Shown here: one piece after another, positions 1-7,650 of the stretch | How the letters are laid out: each line of letters opens with the position of its first letter | Position numbering within the stretch: position 1 is the first letter of the stretch | NCBI GenBank assembly: GCA_902799385.1 | Contig: CADCAK010000008.1 | Span: forward strand, 1 to 62,264 | DNA: 62,264 bases | Origin: an uncultured bacterium | Lineage (GTDB): Bacteria; Verrucomicrobiota; Kiritimatiellia; RFP12; UBA1067 | Reading direction: 5' to 3' | Notes under the pieces: generated by a model | The model's input: the letters and a program-made list of their open reading frames with translations, nothing else | Told to the model about the DNA's origin: nothing | The model's database searches: none | Program-made: the position numbers and the translations under genes

Positions 1-231
1 GATGTACTCCATCACCTGCTCCTGGATGTCGGGGGCGATCTGCTTGCCGTCATCGTAGTAGCGCGTGCACGCCTCGGTCGAGATCGTGAAGCCCTGGGGG
101 ACGGGGAGCCCGAGCCCCGCCATCTCGGCGAGGTTCGCGCCCTTGCCGCCGAGCAGCTCGCGCATGTTTGCATTGCCTTCGGTCTGTCCAGCGCCGAAGA
201 AATATACATACTTCTTGTCTTGCTTTTTCAT
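1..231 (-). CDS. ppdK: Pyruvate, phosphate dikinase, N-terminal part (runs off left edge)
   Basis: Pyruvate phosphate dikinase interconverts pyruvate, ATP and Pi with PEP, AMP and PPi in the cytoplasm, a step anaerobes use in PPi-linked glycolysis or gluconeogenesis. Only the first 77 codons are present. The ATG is at 231-229. After a short lysine-rich start come [21 protein letters not shown] (about residues 31-43) and [12 protein letters not shown] (about 46-57), the usual N-terminal signature of the nucleotide-binding domain. A weak purine tract (GAAAGAAC) precedes the start. A TGGTAAAAT box about 50 bp upstream may be its promoter. The family call is firm; everything past residue 77 is unseen. 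Confidence 0.9.
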   Translation of the reverse strand, partial: MKKQDKKYVYFFGAGQTEGNANMRELLGGKGANLAEMAGLGLPVPQGFTISTEACTRYYDDGKQIAPDIQEQVMEYI

Positions 232-277
232 GAATGGTTCTTTCTTTTTTATTTTGCCTTGTCTTGCTTTTCGGTAT

Positions 278-286
278 ATTTTACCA
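278..286 (-). promoter_or_regulatory. Extended -10 box TGGTAAAAT upstream of ppdK
   Basis: Minus-strand TTTTGGTAAAAT matches the extended -10 pattern seen ahead of many operons in this window, with one change in the hexamer. It would give ppdK a leader of about 40 nt. No convincing -35 is visible. Confidence 0.4.
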
Positions 287-356
287 AAATTTCCCCCGCG
301 CGTGTTGAAAACGGAGGGTCTTATTTTTGCGGGTGGGCGAGTTGGCGAGACAGCTT

Positions 357-385
357 GGCGGCTGGCGAGGTCGTCGCCAGCCGCC
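357..385 (-). terminator. Strong hairpin after the His-rich small protein gene
   Basis: A perfect 12-bp stem (GGCGGCTGGCGA / TCGCCAGCCGCC) with a 5-nt loop starts 12 nt past the stop codon of the gene ending at 397 and lies ahead of the ppdK promoter. There is no long T-run, so it is a terminator-like hairpin rather than a textbook intrinsic terminator. Confidence 0.55.
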
Positions 386-396
386 GGATGCCGTCA

Positions 397-663
397 TCAA
401 TACCAGCGCCTCGGAGGCGGGGGCGGGGGCGGCGGAGGGGGTGGAGGCGGAGGCGGGGGCGGCGGAGGCAGGAAGTGCCAGCCGTGGTGGTGGTGATGGC
501 GGTGGTGATGGCCAACTGTCTCGGGCATCATGTGTCCGCCAGCGCCCCTGAACTCGACCTTCGCGGTCGGCGGCGCGGGTCTCGTGCCATGCATCGGGGC
601 AGCCGTTGCGCCACCTGCGAGTGCGACTGCGGCAAAAGCCGCGAGGAATTTGAGCTTGTTCAT
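397..663 (-). CDS. Small secreted His-rich, poly-proline protein
   Basis: Unrecognised 88-residue protein. The ATG at 663 is chosen because AGAAAGGAAC sits at Shine-Dalgarno distance and the protein then opens with a clean Sec signal (MNKLKFLAAFAAVALAGGA, cleavage near ATAA). The mature part has a histidine cluster (HHHRHHHHHGWHF, about residues 53-65) followed by 19 consecutive prolines and a final RRWY. The histidines suggest metal binding and the polyproline tail a rigid spacer; both are inference. The proline codons come from a mixed CCG/CCC/CCT tract, not a pure homopolymer. A strong hairpin follows the stop. Confidence 0.6.
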   Translation of the reverse strand: MNKLKFLAAFAAVALAGGATAAPMHGTRPAPPTAKVEFRGAGGHMMPETVGHHHRHHHHHGWHFLPPPPPPPPPPPPPPPPPPPRRWY

Positions 664-684
664 TGTCGTGTTCCTTTCTGTTGT

Positions 685-704
685 GCGCAAGCCCATTCTT
701 GCGC
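685..704 (-). promoter_or_regulatory. Small hairpin between two secreted-protein genes
   Basis: A 7-bp stem GCGCAAG / CTTGCGC with a 6-nt loop lies between the stop at 715 and the ribosome-binding site of the next gene. It could be a processing or attenuation hairpin; function unknown. Confidence 0.3.
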
Positions 705-714
705 TTACACCCAG

Positions 715-1014
715 CTAGGAACACCCACCCACCTTTTCTGACAAGCCAAGGTCGCTCGTCGCCTCGAACATCGCCGCAACCTTCTCCGCCGCACACTTCA
801 CAGCCTCTTCGCCGTCCTTAACCGTCACCGCAACCGTCATGGTAGGGCGCGTTATCCCTAACGCGCCGCCATCATCCGCCTCGCCAATCTCCACCTCCGT
901 TATCTCTACCTTCGGCTCGTTCTCAAACAACCGCTCCGCGCCAAGCAAGTACGCCGCCGCCGCGTGGGCGGAGGCGGAGAGAAAAGCAAGGAGGATAGCC
1001 GCACGAAACTTCAC
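715..1014 (-). CDS. Secreted hypothetical protein
   Basis: Unrecognised 99-residue protein. It starts at GTG (1014); no good Shine-Dalgarno is visible. Residues 1-20 look like a signal peptide (MKFRAAILLAFLSASAHAAA). The rest is acidic and mixed alpha/beta in character, with one internal cysteine (VKCAAEKVAAMF) and a second near the C-terminus. It lies about 41 bp after the lipoprotein gene and 51 bp before the His-rich protein gene, so it is probably co-transcribed with both as a run of small exported proteins. It has no recognisable catalytic motif. Confidence 0.5.
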   Translation of the reverse strand: MKFRAAILLAFLSASAHAAAAYLLGAERLFENEPKVEITEVEIGEADDGGALGITRPTMTVAVTVKDGEEAVKCAAEKVAAMFEATSDLGLSEKVGGCS

Positions 1015-1055
1015 ATGGAGTACAGCAGATGCTGGTTTAGTGAGATGGCATGAAC

Positions 1056-2024
1056 TTATTTGACAACCATGACAATGCCTGTATCCTTTAATGCTTTCAG
1101 ATTCGACTGCGCCGCTTTATCGCCAAGGAAGGATCTCATTATCGAATCGGACATCAGCTGCGTCGGCGCAAAGCCAACAATAACACATGTCTTGGCAGGA
1201 GTTCCGTTAATTTCACGTCGCGTCGTAAAAGCATAGTAAACCGCATCCCCTCCGTATTCATGATGCACAGTCAGGTAGCCAAAAGTAAAATCATCGTTGA
1301 GAATCCACGTCTCGCTGGACTTGTCATCGGGATTCTTGCCCGGCTTCTTGTCCTTGTCCCGCATCAATTCCCTCGCAACCTCAATATGCGCCGCATTCAT
1401 TCTCGCGGACGTCTCGGCAAACGAAAGCCCATTTGTTCCGTCCTCGGTCCAACGAATCTCTCCGTCCGGAAACTGCGCCAAATTGCCCTTGACCGACTCT
1501 TCAAATTGCCTTGAAAAGTCAAGATTGAGCCCCGTCGCATTTGTGACGGCCACCAATGTAGGGAACGTCGGCCAAGTCGGATCGCTCCAGAATCCCGTCT
1601 TTCTTGCGGCATATTCTTTTTTTGCGACTTCGAAACGAAAGGCTATCGGGTCGCGTGAATCCGGAAGTGGGCGCCCACCAGTCGTCAAATTTACGTCAAC
1701 TGCAGTGTTAATAAGCTCTCCTTCCTCGCCATAATACATGAGTCTAAGCATGGCTTTCGTCATGCTCGAAAGACGAGCCCCCGCCTTGCACCACCATTTT
1801 ATTGCCTCCAGCTTCTCTGCCGCCGTCCCCTTTTCTTTGTAGCACGCCCAACCAAGCTCCTCCATCGCCTCGACGTCACCCGCCTCGGCAGCCTTTCGAC
1901 AGCTCTCAATGTCCTTTTTATCAATCTTACTCGTCGCCGACGGGACATTGTTGGTCGTGGCACAGGCACTGTACGCAATTGCCCAAGCAATCGTTGTAAT
2001 AGTTAATATCCTCTTGTAGTTCAT
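1056..2024 (-). CDS. Lipoprotein with a Sel1-like N-terminal region
   Basis: A 322-residue exported protein. Residues 1-21 form a lipoprotein signal with a plausible lipobox ending at AYSAC. After a short linker, roughly residues 37-82 resemble a Sel1-type TPR repeat (EAGDVEAMEELGWACYK followed by AIKWWCKAG), a scaffold that often mediates protein contacts. The remaining 240 residues are unrecognised; they end in a hydrophobic strand (GIVMVVK). A purine tract AGAAAGGAACT precedes the ATG. The gene sits 26 bp downstream of the unknown gene of the NADAR trio and is probably in the same transcript. Confidence 0.6.
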   Translation of the reverse strand: MNYKRILTITTIAWAIAYSACATTNNVPSATSKIDKKDIESCRKAAEAGDVEAMEELGWACYKEKGTAAEKLEAIKWWCKAGARLSSMTKAMLRLMYYGEEGELINTAVDVNLTTGGRPLPDSRDPIAFRFEVAKKEYAARKTGFWSDPTWPTFPTLVAVTNATGLNLDFSRQFEESVKGNLAQFPDGEIRWTEDGTNGLSFAETSARMNAAHIEVARELMRDKDKKPGKNPDDKSSETWILNDDFTFGYLTVHHEYGGDAVYYAFTTRREINGTPAKTCVIVGFAPTQLMSDSIMRSFLGDKAAQSNLKALKDTGIVMVVK

Positions 2025-2050
2025 GGTAGTTCCTTTCTGATTTAGTAAAT

Positions 2051-2608
2051 CTAAAATCCTCCAAGCGCGAGTTGCGCGGCGTTAAGACATTCGGTGGCCG
2101 CGCCCATTGATTCGATCAGATAGAGCTGCGAAAGTGTATCCAATGCATCGACATCCTTGACCCATTCGGTACTAAACGACCTACGCCATGTTATCCGTCG
2201 CGACTTCTCGTCCACAATGACGGCATCCTTCGGATGATGCCGCATCCAGTCAGCGGCGAAACGATATGCCTTGCCGATGTCTGAAATCTGCCAGTCGGGG
2301 CAGAACGCCTCCCACACGACAAACTGCTCGTCCTCGTCAAAGCGAATTATCTGCTCCGTCGTGTTCTTGGGGACAAAGTCCGACGACCCCATTTCCTGCG
2401 CTACCAGATGCAAACCATCGCGTTCTCGTTCAGGGCAGACGGTGTCGCAAAACTCTATCTCGTCGAAAAGCCTCTCCTTCGTCAGCCAAGGCTGCACTTG
2501 CACATCCAGCGGCGATGCTTCATACTCCGCAATAGGAGGCGGCGTTTCATCCGTCTGCGCCCCTCCTTGTGGTGCGAACAGTTCTGCTAGCTCAATCGCG
2601 TCTCTCAT
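2051..2608 (-). CDS. Hypothetical protein coupled to the phosphatase-like gene
   Basis: Unrecognised acidic protein of 185 residues, predicted cytoplasmic (no signal or membrane segment). I take the ATG at 2608 because it overlaps the stop of the upstream phosphatase gene by ATGA, the same arrangement as the preceding pair; longer versions of the frame run through that gene. The C-terminal half is rich in tryptophan and aspartate (VVWEAFCPDW, about residues 97-106, and RRITWRRSFSTEWVKDVD later). No catalytic motif is evident. Its translation is apparently tied to the NADAR and phosphatase proteins, so a shared role is likely but unproven. Confidence 0.6.
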   Translation of the reverse strand: MRDAIELAELFAPQGGAQTDETPPPIAEYEASPLDVQVQPWLTKERLFDEIEFCDTVCPERERDGLHLVAQEMGSSDFVPKNTTEQIIRFDEDEQFVVWEAFCPDWQISDIGKAYRFAADWMRHHPKDAVIVDEKSRRITWRRSFSTEWVKDVDALDTLSQLYLIESMGAATECLNAAQLALGGF

Positions 2609-3093
2609 TGCGGCTCGTCCAAACATCCGTTTTCTATGTAGTCCGTGAAAATTTCCTCGACGACGGGGTTGGGGTCGATTCTCGGGTTTACGCGCTTGAA
2701 ATATTCGTGGTCTTCCGGCTTCTTGTCCCACACGAAGTTCCAGTAGTGGTCGAGAATGCTGGCAACAGCGCCGCTGCGCGAGACACCCTCCATGCAATGA
2801 ATCAGCACAGGCCACAAGCCGTGCCCGACGTGTTTCAAAATCTTCTGCGCCATGACAGGCCGGAACTTTGCCACCTTTTCGCCGTCGTAGAGGTCCGAAT
2901 AGTCCGTCACATCGTCAAATGTGAGGCACAACAGATTCGGCGACTTCAACCCCTCCTCCGAGAACGGCGGTTCCGAATCCCAGCCGCTCCGCGACTGTAT
3001 GGATACCACCTTGTTCTTGGCCAGCACTTGTTCCTCAAGCACCGTCCCCTTGATTTGCTCAAACCATGTTCTTGGCAGACACTGTATTTTCAT
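2605..3093 (-). CDS. Dual-specificity / tyrosine phosphatase-like protein
   Basis: A 162-residue cytoplasmic protein carrying the Cys-based phosphatase P-loop HCMEGVSRSG (HCxxGxxRS, about residues 99-108), with the nucleophilic Cys and the phosphate-binding Arg intact. An aspartate-rich segment upstream (LTFDDVTDYSDLYDGEKV) could supply the general acid. The family hydrolyses phosphate monoesters on proteins, nucleotides or RNA ends; the substrate cannot be told from sequence. It overlaps the NADAR gene upstream and the unknown gene downstream by ATGA at both ends, a strong sign of translational coupling. Confidence 0.8.
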   Translation of the reverse strand: MKIQCLPRTWFEQIKGTVLEEQVLAKNKVVSIQSRSGWDSEPPFSEEGLKSPNLLCLTFDDVTDYSDLYDGEKVAKFRPVMAQKILKHVGHGLWPVLIHCMEGVSRSGAVASILDHYWNFVWDKKPEDHEYFKRVNPRIDPNPVVEEIFTDYIENGCLDEPQ

Positions 3094-3584
3094 GGCTCTT
3101 TCTCTCTCAACAGTTCACCGCACACTGTTTTGACCAGTATTCCCAACTGATTTTCTCCTTTGCCGTGTCTGTCCACACACCAGAAAGTATCACTTTGAGA
3201 TTCATGGATCAAAGTCAAATGAGAGACATGTGCGTAAAGTTCGAGCAATTGGGGATTCTGGGCAAACTTGGCATGCACTGCCCGCTTCATCACACTAAAC
3301 TTTATCTCACTCCAATCCGCACGCACTTGCAATGCATAATGTTCTGCCAGCCCCTTCATCGCGCCCGGTCTTTCCTGTTCTCTAATACGAATATACGGCT
3401 CAGTTCCATGCTTAAACTTGGCACATTGATAGTACTGTTCGACACAACTCCACTCCTCTCCATCAAGCACAAAGGGGGACAGATAGAAATTGGAGAATTC
3501 CCGAAACTGTGGCGACCGACTGGAGAACCACACTTCAGCATTATTCCCCTCATGATTTTGCATAGCATTAAAACCACAAGCCAT
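3090..3584 (-). CDS. NADAR (YbiA-like) domain protein
   Basis: A 164-residue single-domain protein of the NADAR/YbiA family. The N-terminal block FREFSNFYLSPFVLDG, the helix EEWSCVEQYYQCAKF (about residues 43-57) and the C-terminal FWCVDRHGKGENQLGIL are the family hallmarks. NADAR enzymes act on N-glycosidic bonds linked to ADP-ribose metabolism; some remove ADP-ribose from guanine as antitoxins to DarT-type transferases. No ADP-ribosyltransferase is recognisable beside it. The start is uncertain: 3584 gives MACGFNAMQNHEG, an internal Met seven residues on is also possible, and neither has a clear Shine-Dalgarno. It overlaps the phosphatase-like gene by ATGA. Confidence 0.85.
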   Translation of the reverse strand: MACGFNAMQNHEGNNAEVWFSSRSPQFREFSNFYLSPFVLDGEEWSCVEQYYQCAKFKHGTEPYIRIREQERPGAMKGLAEHYALQVRADWSEIKFSVMKRAVHAKFAQNPQLLELYAHVSHLTLIHESQSDTFWCVDRHGKGENQLGILVKTVCGELLREKEP

Positions 3585-3671
3585 ACAATTTTCTTAACCG
3601 GGCAGCAGTACACATACGTACATTGTCTAGATGTTTTACCAGAAACGTCTGGAACTACACGCCTGAAGCGT

Positions 3672-4718
3672 TCAATGATTCGTATCCAATTCTGGGATAT
3701 CCACAGCCTTAGTTTTTCCGCTTTCAACAACCGCTTTCCATCGACTGACAAAATCGGGATTCCCCACAAGGGGAGTTTGAAAAAGCTCAGCAACGTTTTT
3801 CCATTTAACCATTTCTTCTCCAATCGTATCTATAAACGACCAAACCATATCTTTTTCCAAGGCAGTTTCCATTGAAGCAAGCAACAATTCGCCTGAATAA
3901 TTTAACAGTTTAAAATCGTTGACCAACCCCGGCCGAGGATTATCTTTGGAATGTTTATACCCAGACTTCTCGAATTTGTCAAGATACTCTTTACGCTCCA
4001 ACGCATACCGCGCATAATCATTCCCCTTCGAAATAAATTCCTGTATGCGGTTCTGCAAACGAGCATAGTCAGAAGTGTAATACATCCAGTAGATGTCATT
4101 AATGGGTTTGAGAAGTCTTTCGCCATAAACATATTGTGCATAGACATCCCCGCTTTGAGCTTTTGGTTCCAATTCTTCGTCGGATAGACGCTCCAGTTCT
4201 TTAATCATCTGGTCCATACGATCACGCTTCTTTCGGGATGCCATCGAACGTTTAAATTCAATCACAATTTCCTTTTTGATGAATTCTCTTTCATTGTCAG
4301 GGAGGTGCTTATATTTACCGTTTAATTCTTGTCCCGTAATGTATTCAATGTCGCTTGTTATGCGCCCCATTTCATCGTCAGACGGATTTTTGGGTGGACG
4401 TCCGTATTTTGCTTTTAATCCACGCTCTACCAATCCACAAACATCATCTATTATGTGTTTTCTTTCATCATCAGACATGCTTGTTGCATTGACGCACTTC
4501 CCACTTCCCAAAGGACTCTCTGCTTGCTTGGCACTGTCAGTCCCAGACAATTGTTTGCACTGCGACAATTCCCGCTTAATTTCGGCGAGCTGCTTGTCAT
4601 TTGATGCTTTGATTGCCCAAACAGAAATTGTGCATATAGCCAGCCCGGCCACACACAATCCTACTGTCAGCAGATTCCTCTTGGGTGAGGCGTTCGTTGT
4701 TGCTGTTTGTCCATTCAT
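3672..4718 (-). CDS. Membrane-anchored hypothetical protein
   Basis: A 348-residue protein. The ATG at 4718 follows a good ribosome-binding site (AAAGGAAAA). One membrane segment near residues 16-36 (LLTVGLCVAGLAICTISVWAI) anchors a long charged, helical region that is probably exposed outside the membrane and partly coiled coil (ASNDKQLAEIKRELSQC; then KKRDRMDQMIKELERLSDEE). No enzyme motif is visible. It lies 60 bp after another membrane protein gene and 87 bp before the NADAR gene, in the same orientation, inside the AT-richer block. Confidence 0.6.
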   Translation of the reverse strand: MNGQTATTNASPKRNLLTVGLCVAGLAICTISVWAIKASNDKQLAEIKRELSQCKQLSGTDSAKQAESPLGSGKCVNATSMSDDERKHIIDDVCGLVERGLKAKYGRPPKNPSDDEMGRITSDIEYITGQELNGKYKHLPDNEREFIKKEIVIEFKRSMASRKKRDRMDQMIKELERLSDEELEPKAQSGDVYAQYVYGERLLKPINDIYWMYYTSDYARLQNRIQEFISKGNDYARYALERKEYLDKFEKSGYKHSKDNPRPGLVNDFKLLNYSGELLLASMETALEKDMVWSFIDTIGEEMVKWKNVAELFQTPLVGNPDFVSRWKAVVESGKTKAVDIPELDTNH

Positions 4719-4778
4719 GGTTTTGTTTTCCTTTCGTATTTGTTCTAGTTTCCTTGTTGACACTCTTGGCGCGATGCT

Positions 4779-5819
4779 TTAGTTCATCCTTAGCTCCGTG
4801 CCATCCGCCAAAATTTTGTACAATGTTCCATCAACCTTGTTTCTATACATCTCCCCAGTTTTTTCATTGCACCAAATTTCTGGATCGCCAGTCCGTGACG
4901 TGTATGGACCCTCTGGATATAATTGTCTTAAATCGTTTTTCTCCGCAGTATCACGTTGCGCCCTTGTCGTGCCGTTTATCTTATAAATTTCCCAGTCCTT
5001 TTTCAATTCAAATAGGTTATTTCTATCTTCCCGCATTTTGTTTTCGGCTTGAAGCACCGCTTTCTCCGTCTCAAGGTCACTAAGCCTTTTCTGTGTATAA
5101 TATCGGCGAATCTTACGGTCAATTTCCCACATTCGCTGAAGATCTATTTTCCCCGTTCGATTGAGATCAATTGATTGACCCATATTGGTATTTGGCTTCC
5201 AATTATCATATGGATTCCCTCCTCCAAAGTAAGATCCATTAGGCAGATATGATTCATAGTATGGATTGTAAGTGCCCAAATATTCGGCACTGATGTCATT
5301 TGGACTATAACCAACGAAACCTCCGCTCCCAGTATATGGGTTAAAACCGCCAGTCACTGTTACTTGTGACCGATAATCGCCTTGTGGCTGCGAAATAGCA
5401 CTAGCACCTCTTGCGGTTCCAGCATACTGTGACAGCGCATTGTTTGAATATGGCCTTCGGGAATTATCGACACGCCTCTCAGGCAATGTTCCGGCATATT
5501 GCGAGAGAGCATTGCCCACATGCGGTCTATAAAAATCTGTCTCGCCACGGTTTTTAGATCTAGGAGAAGCAATCAAAACAACGATCCCGAACACCACGAC
5601 ACTTCCAACAATCATCCGTGCCCACAAAGACAACCCCATGTATTTTGCAAATAAATGTGTCACAGCGTAAAAAAGCAATTGAATGATTGCTGCCACGCAA
5701 CCCAAAATTCCACACAGTACAACCGCAGAACACTTGCCAATATTACACAAGACCGGCATTGCATTCTGCTTGCACACCAATAACATCTGTTGGATGCGCT
5801 CCTTTGACAACCTATCCAT
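4779..5819 (-). CDS. Hypothetical membrane protein with NALSQYAGT repeats
   Basis: A 346-residue protein with two hydrophobic segments in the first 85 residues (about 26-57 and 67-84) and a long Tyr/Gly/Asn-rich, probably disordered stretch that contains NALSQYAGT twice, about 24 residues apart. A charged helical part follows (RLSDLETEKAVLQAENKM). The C-terminus (GEMYRNKVDGTLYKILADG) looks like a small beta-rich module. I do not recognise the family. The order in the transcript (YbjN-like, Cys-rich secreted, this protein, coiled-coil membrane protein) suggests an envelope-associated assembly, which is inference. Confidence 0.55.
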   Translation of the reverse strand: MDRLSKERIQQMLLVCKQNAMPVLCNIGKCSAVVLCGILGCVAAIIQLLFYAVTHLFAKYMGLSLWARMIVGSVVVFGIVVLIASPRSKNRGETDFYRPHVGNALSQYAGTLPERRVDNSRRPYSNNALSQYAGTARGASAISQPQGDYRSQVTVTGGFNPYTGSGGFVGYSPNDISAEYLGTYNPYYESYLPNGSYFGGGNPYDNWKPNTNMGQSIDLNRTGKIDLQRMWEIDRKIRRYYTQKRLSDLETEKAVLQAENKMREDRNNLFELKKDWEIYKINGTTRAQRDTAEKNDLRQLYPEGPYTSRTGDPEIWCNEKTGEMYRNKVDGTLYKILADGTELRMN

Positions 5820-5891
5820 AATTATTCTGCCCTTGTTTCAAGTCGTAAAGGCCAGACATGCCTTCATCCCGTGTTGCCATATTGCTGTCTG

Positions 5892-6452
5892 TCAATCTAG
5901 CCTCCGAATTTCATATCGGTTACATATCGAACATCTTCCAGTAGTGCCACAGGCTGAACATGGCCTACGAGATGAATTACCATAACATGCTCCTGTATAA
6001 TACCCAGTTCCTGTACACTGTCTACACATTCCAGATCCCCTACACGCAATACATCTACTTGACGAGCTTACTCCACGAGAAACACCTGGGAATGGTACCG
6101 AACCTGGCATTGGCATTCCTCCTCCATTCATCATTTGCGCAAGCAACTGGCGTGCCTGTTGCAATTGAGAACACCTGTGAGCATACAGCACTGGATAGTA
6201 CTGCTGAAGGAATCCTCCCCATTGCGACAATTCGCCTTCAGTCGCTGCCACGACTCTCTGAAGTTGCATGACTGGTGGCATCCCCGCAATTTGCTGCCTA
6301 AGTTGCATATCGGCATTATAAAACCATGCCTGATACTGTGCAAACATCTGTTGCGGATTGCATTGTGCAACATTTGATTGGCACCATTGACCAATCGCCG
6401 ACATTGATATCAATGATATCAATGCCATAATCATTATTTGTTTCTTATTCAT
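5892..6452 (-). CDS. Secreted protein with a DnaJ-type cysteine-rich zinc module
   Basis: A 186-residue exported protein. The ATG at 6452 overlaps the upstream stop by ATGA and follows GGAAAGGAAAA. Residues 1-21 form a signal peptide (MNKKQIMIMALISLISMSAI). A Gln-rich helical middle follows. The C-terminus has CIACRGSGMCRQCTGTG and later CSACGTTGRCSIC: four CxxC pairs arranged as in the DnaJ cysteine-rich region, which binds two zinc ions. The fold is normally cytoplasmic and here follows a signal peptide, which is odd. It could act as an extracytoplasmic chaperone-like or protein-binding zinc module. Confidence 0.65.
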   Translation of the reverse strand: MNKKQIMIMALISLISMSAIGQWCQSNVAQCNPQQMFAQYQAWFYNADMQLRQQIAGMPPVMQLQRVVAATEGELSQWGGFLQQYYPVLYAHRCSQLQQARQLLAQMMNGGGMPMPGSVPFPGVSRGVSSSSRCIACRGSGMCRQCTGTGYYTGACYGNSSRRPCSACGTTGRCSICNRYEIRRLD

Positions 6453-6997
6453 TTTTCGTTTTCCTTTCCGTCGGCAGCATTGCCGACATTTGAAGAGTTG
6501 TATAAAGCGGTAAAAAACTCCACCAGCTCCATCGTTATGGTCTCTTCCGCAGTGGCAGCACCAGTCCTGACGGCGGCAATAGCCTTCCTGTGCGTGTAGT
6601 ATAATGAGTACGGGCGATAGAGCAACTGACGTACACACTCCATCGAGGCATCAGTTTGCAGCGCACTTGCCGGATAGACAAGGTGGCACAGTATCTTGGA
6701 TTCGTTCCAATCTACGGCAAAGAAACCAGACGGCATCGACTCCTTCAATTTTGCATTCAATTTCATCAGATATTTTTCCGTTTCCGCAAGGCAGTTCTCA
6801 TCGACAGAAGAAAACGTTGTACATGATGAAACGAAATCGTTTTCCACCTCAATGGACACCCTCGCACCTTCTGCACCAAAAATACCCTGCACGTTCACAC
6901 CGAACGTCACCTTATCGCCTTTTGTCTCCTTCTCGAAAACAAGTCCTTTTTCCTTGAGATGATTCTCAACGATCACTGCATCCTCTTCAAACTTCAT
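6449..6997 (-). CDS. Hypothetical protein, possibly YbjN-like
   Basis: A 182-residue cytoplasmic protein, first gene of the block. Alternating amphipathic strands and helices (ENHLKEKGLVFEKETKGDK, then VSIEVENDFVSSCTTF and ALYRPYS-like helices) recall the YbjN / secretion-chaperone fold, but I see no diagnostic motif, so this is a weak fold-level guess. Its stop overlaps the start of the secreted zinc-module gene by ATGA. The presumed promoter is about 410 bp upstream (7413-7421), leaving a long leader with no clear gene. Confidence 0.5.
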   Translation of the reverse strand: MKFEEDAVIVENHLKEKGLVFEKETKGDKVTFGVNVQGIFGAEGARVSIEVENDFVSSCTTFSSVDENCLAETEKYLMKLNAKLKESMPSGFFAVDWNESKILCHLVYPASALQTDASMECVRQLLYRPYSLYYTHRKAIAAVRTGAATAEETITMELVEFFTALYNSSNVGNAADGKENEK

Positions 6998-7412
6998 CTC
7001 TCGACACTCCTTCCGTCAGCATCGACAACAGTTGAATAGACACTACCTGAAGCTGAAAGTGACAGTCGGAAATCAAAAGCAATACCAACCGCTACAGCTG
7101 GATGCTGCAGTGCCATTCTCAAAATTACGTCTGCTCTTCTTTCCATCCTCTCGATCCGTTCCGCCGCTCAGCAATCTAACACGAATCGAGGTCATGAAAA
7201 ACCTCTCGTCCGTACTTTCTAACGAGGCCCTGAGATTGCCCATGTGGAAATACGAAGAGAGGCAAGTGCTTGCGCACTGTCTCTGCAAGGTATCGTCCAC
7301 ATTTGAAATTTCTCAGGTTTCGTTAGAACGACCGCTTTGCAGCGCAAATTGTCTTTCGGCGCATTGGATTTCTCCCCTTTGCGCCATAGCCCCGCTCTCA
7401 CGGAACGCGAAC

Positions 7413-7442
7413 ATTATACCAAAAATCCGCCAGAGCGGGCGG
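7413..7442 (-). promoter_or_regulatory. Terminator-promoter element, copy 1
   Basis: Reading the minus strand: a GC hairpin (CCGCC / GGCGG arms, 7427-7442, with one stem mismatch relative to the other copies), then ATTTTT, then the extended -10 box TGGTATAAT at 7413-7421. It would stop transcription coming from 8 kb and start the accessory operon. Two more copies of the same 45-bp sequence lie at 8078 and 8866. Confidence 0.6.
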
Positions 7443-7512
7443 AGAAAAGTTTGGCAAATGTTGATTGCGGTGAAACTGCGCGGTGAAGTGGCAAGGTCGG
7501 ATTAGGGACAGT

Positions 7513-7594
7513 TAGAGTCGATTAGGGTCGAATGGAGCCATGACGCCGGGATTTGGGTCGTGCCAAGGACGGGTAGAGTCTATTAGGGTCGAAT
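7513..7594. repeat. 21-bp direct repeat, two copies 61 bp apart
   Basis: TAGAGTCGATTAGGGTCGAA at 7513 and the same with one substitution (TCT for TCG) at 7574. A third partial match, GATTAGGGACAG, lies just before at about 7500. Function unknown. Confidence 0.7.
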
Positions 7595-7650
7595 AATGTT
7601 GGTACACGGGGCAACAGCTGAAAGATTTACTGCCTCTAGCGGCTCTCAAA

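Noticed and set aside
3090..3584. DarT-type ADP-ribosyltransferase partner for the NADAR protein
   Set aside because: None of the neighbouring proteins shows transferase motifs, so a DarT-NADAR toxin-antitoxin pair cannot be claimed.
7073..7401. Two overlapping minus-strand frames in the leader of the accessory operon
   Set aside because: Neither has a ribosome-binding site or recognisable composition; one begins with GTG a few bases after the -10 box. Kept as possible leader only.
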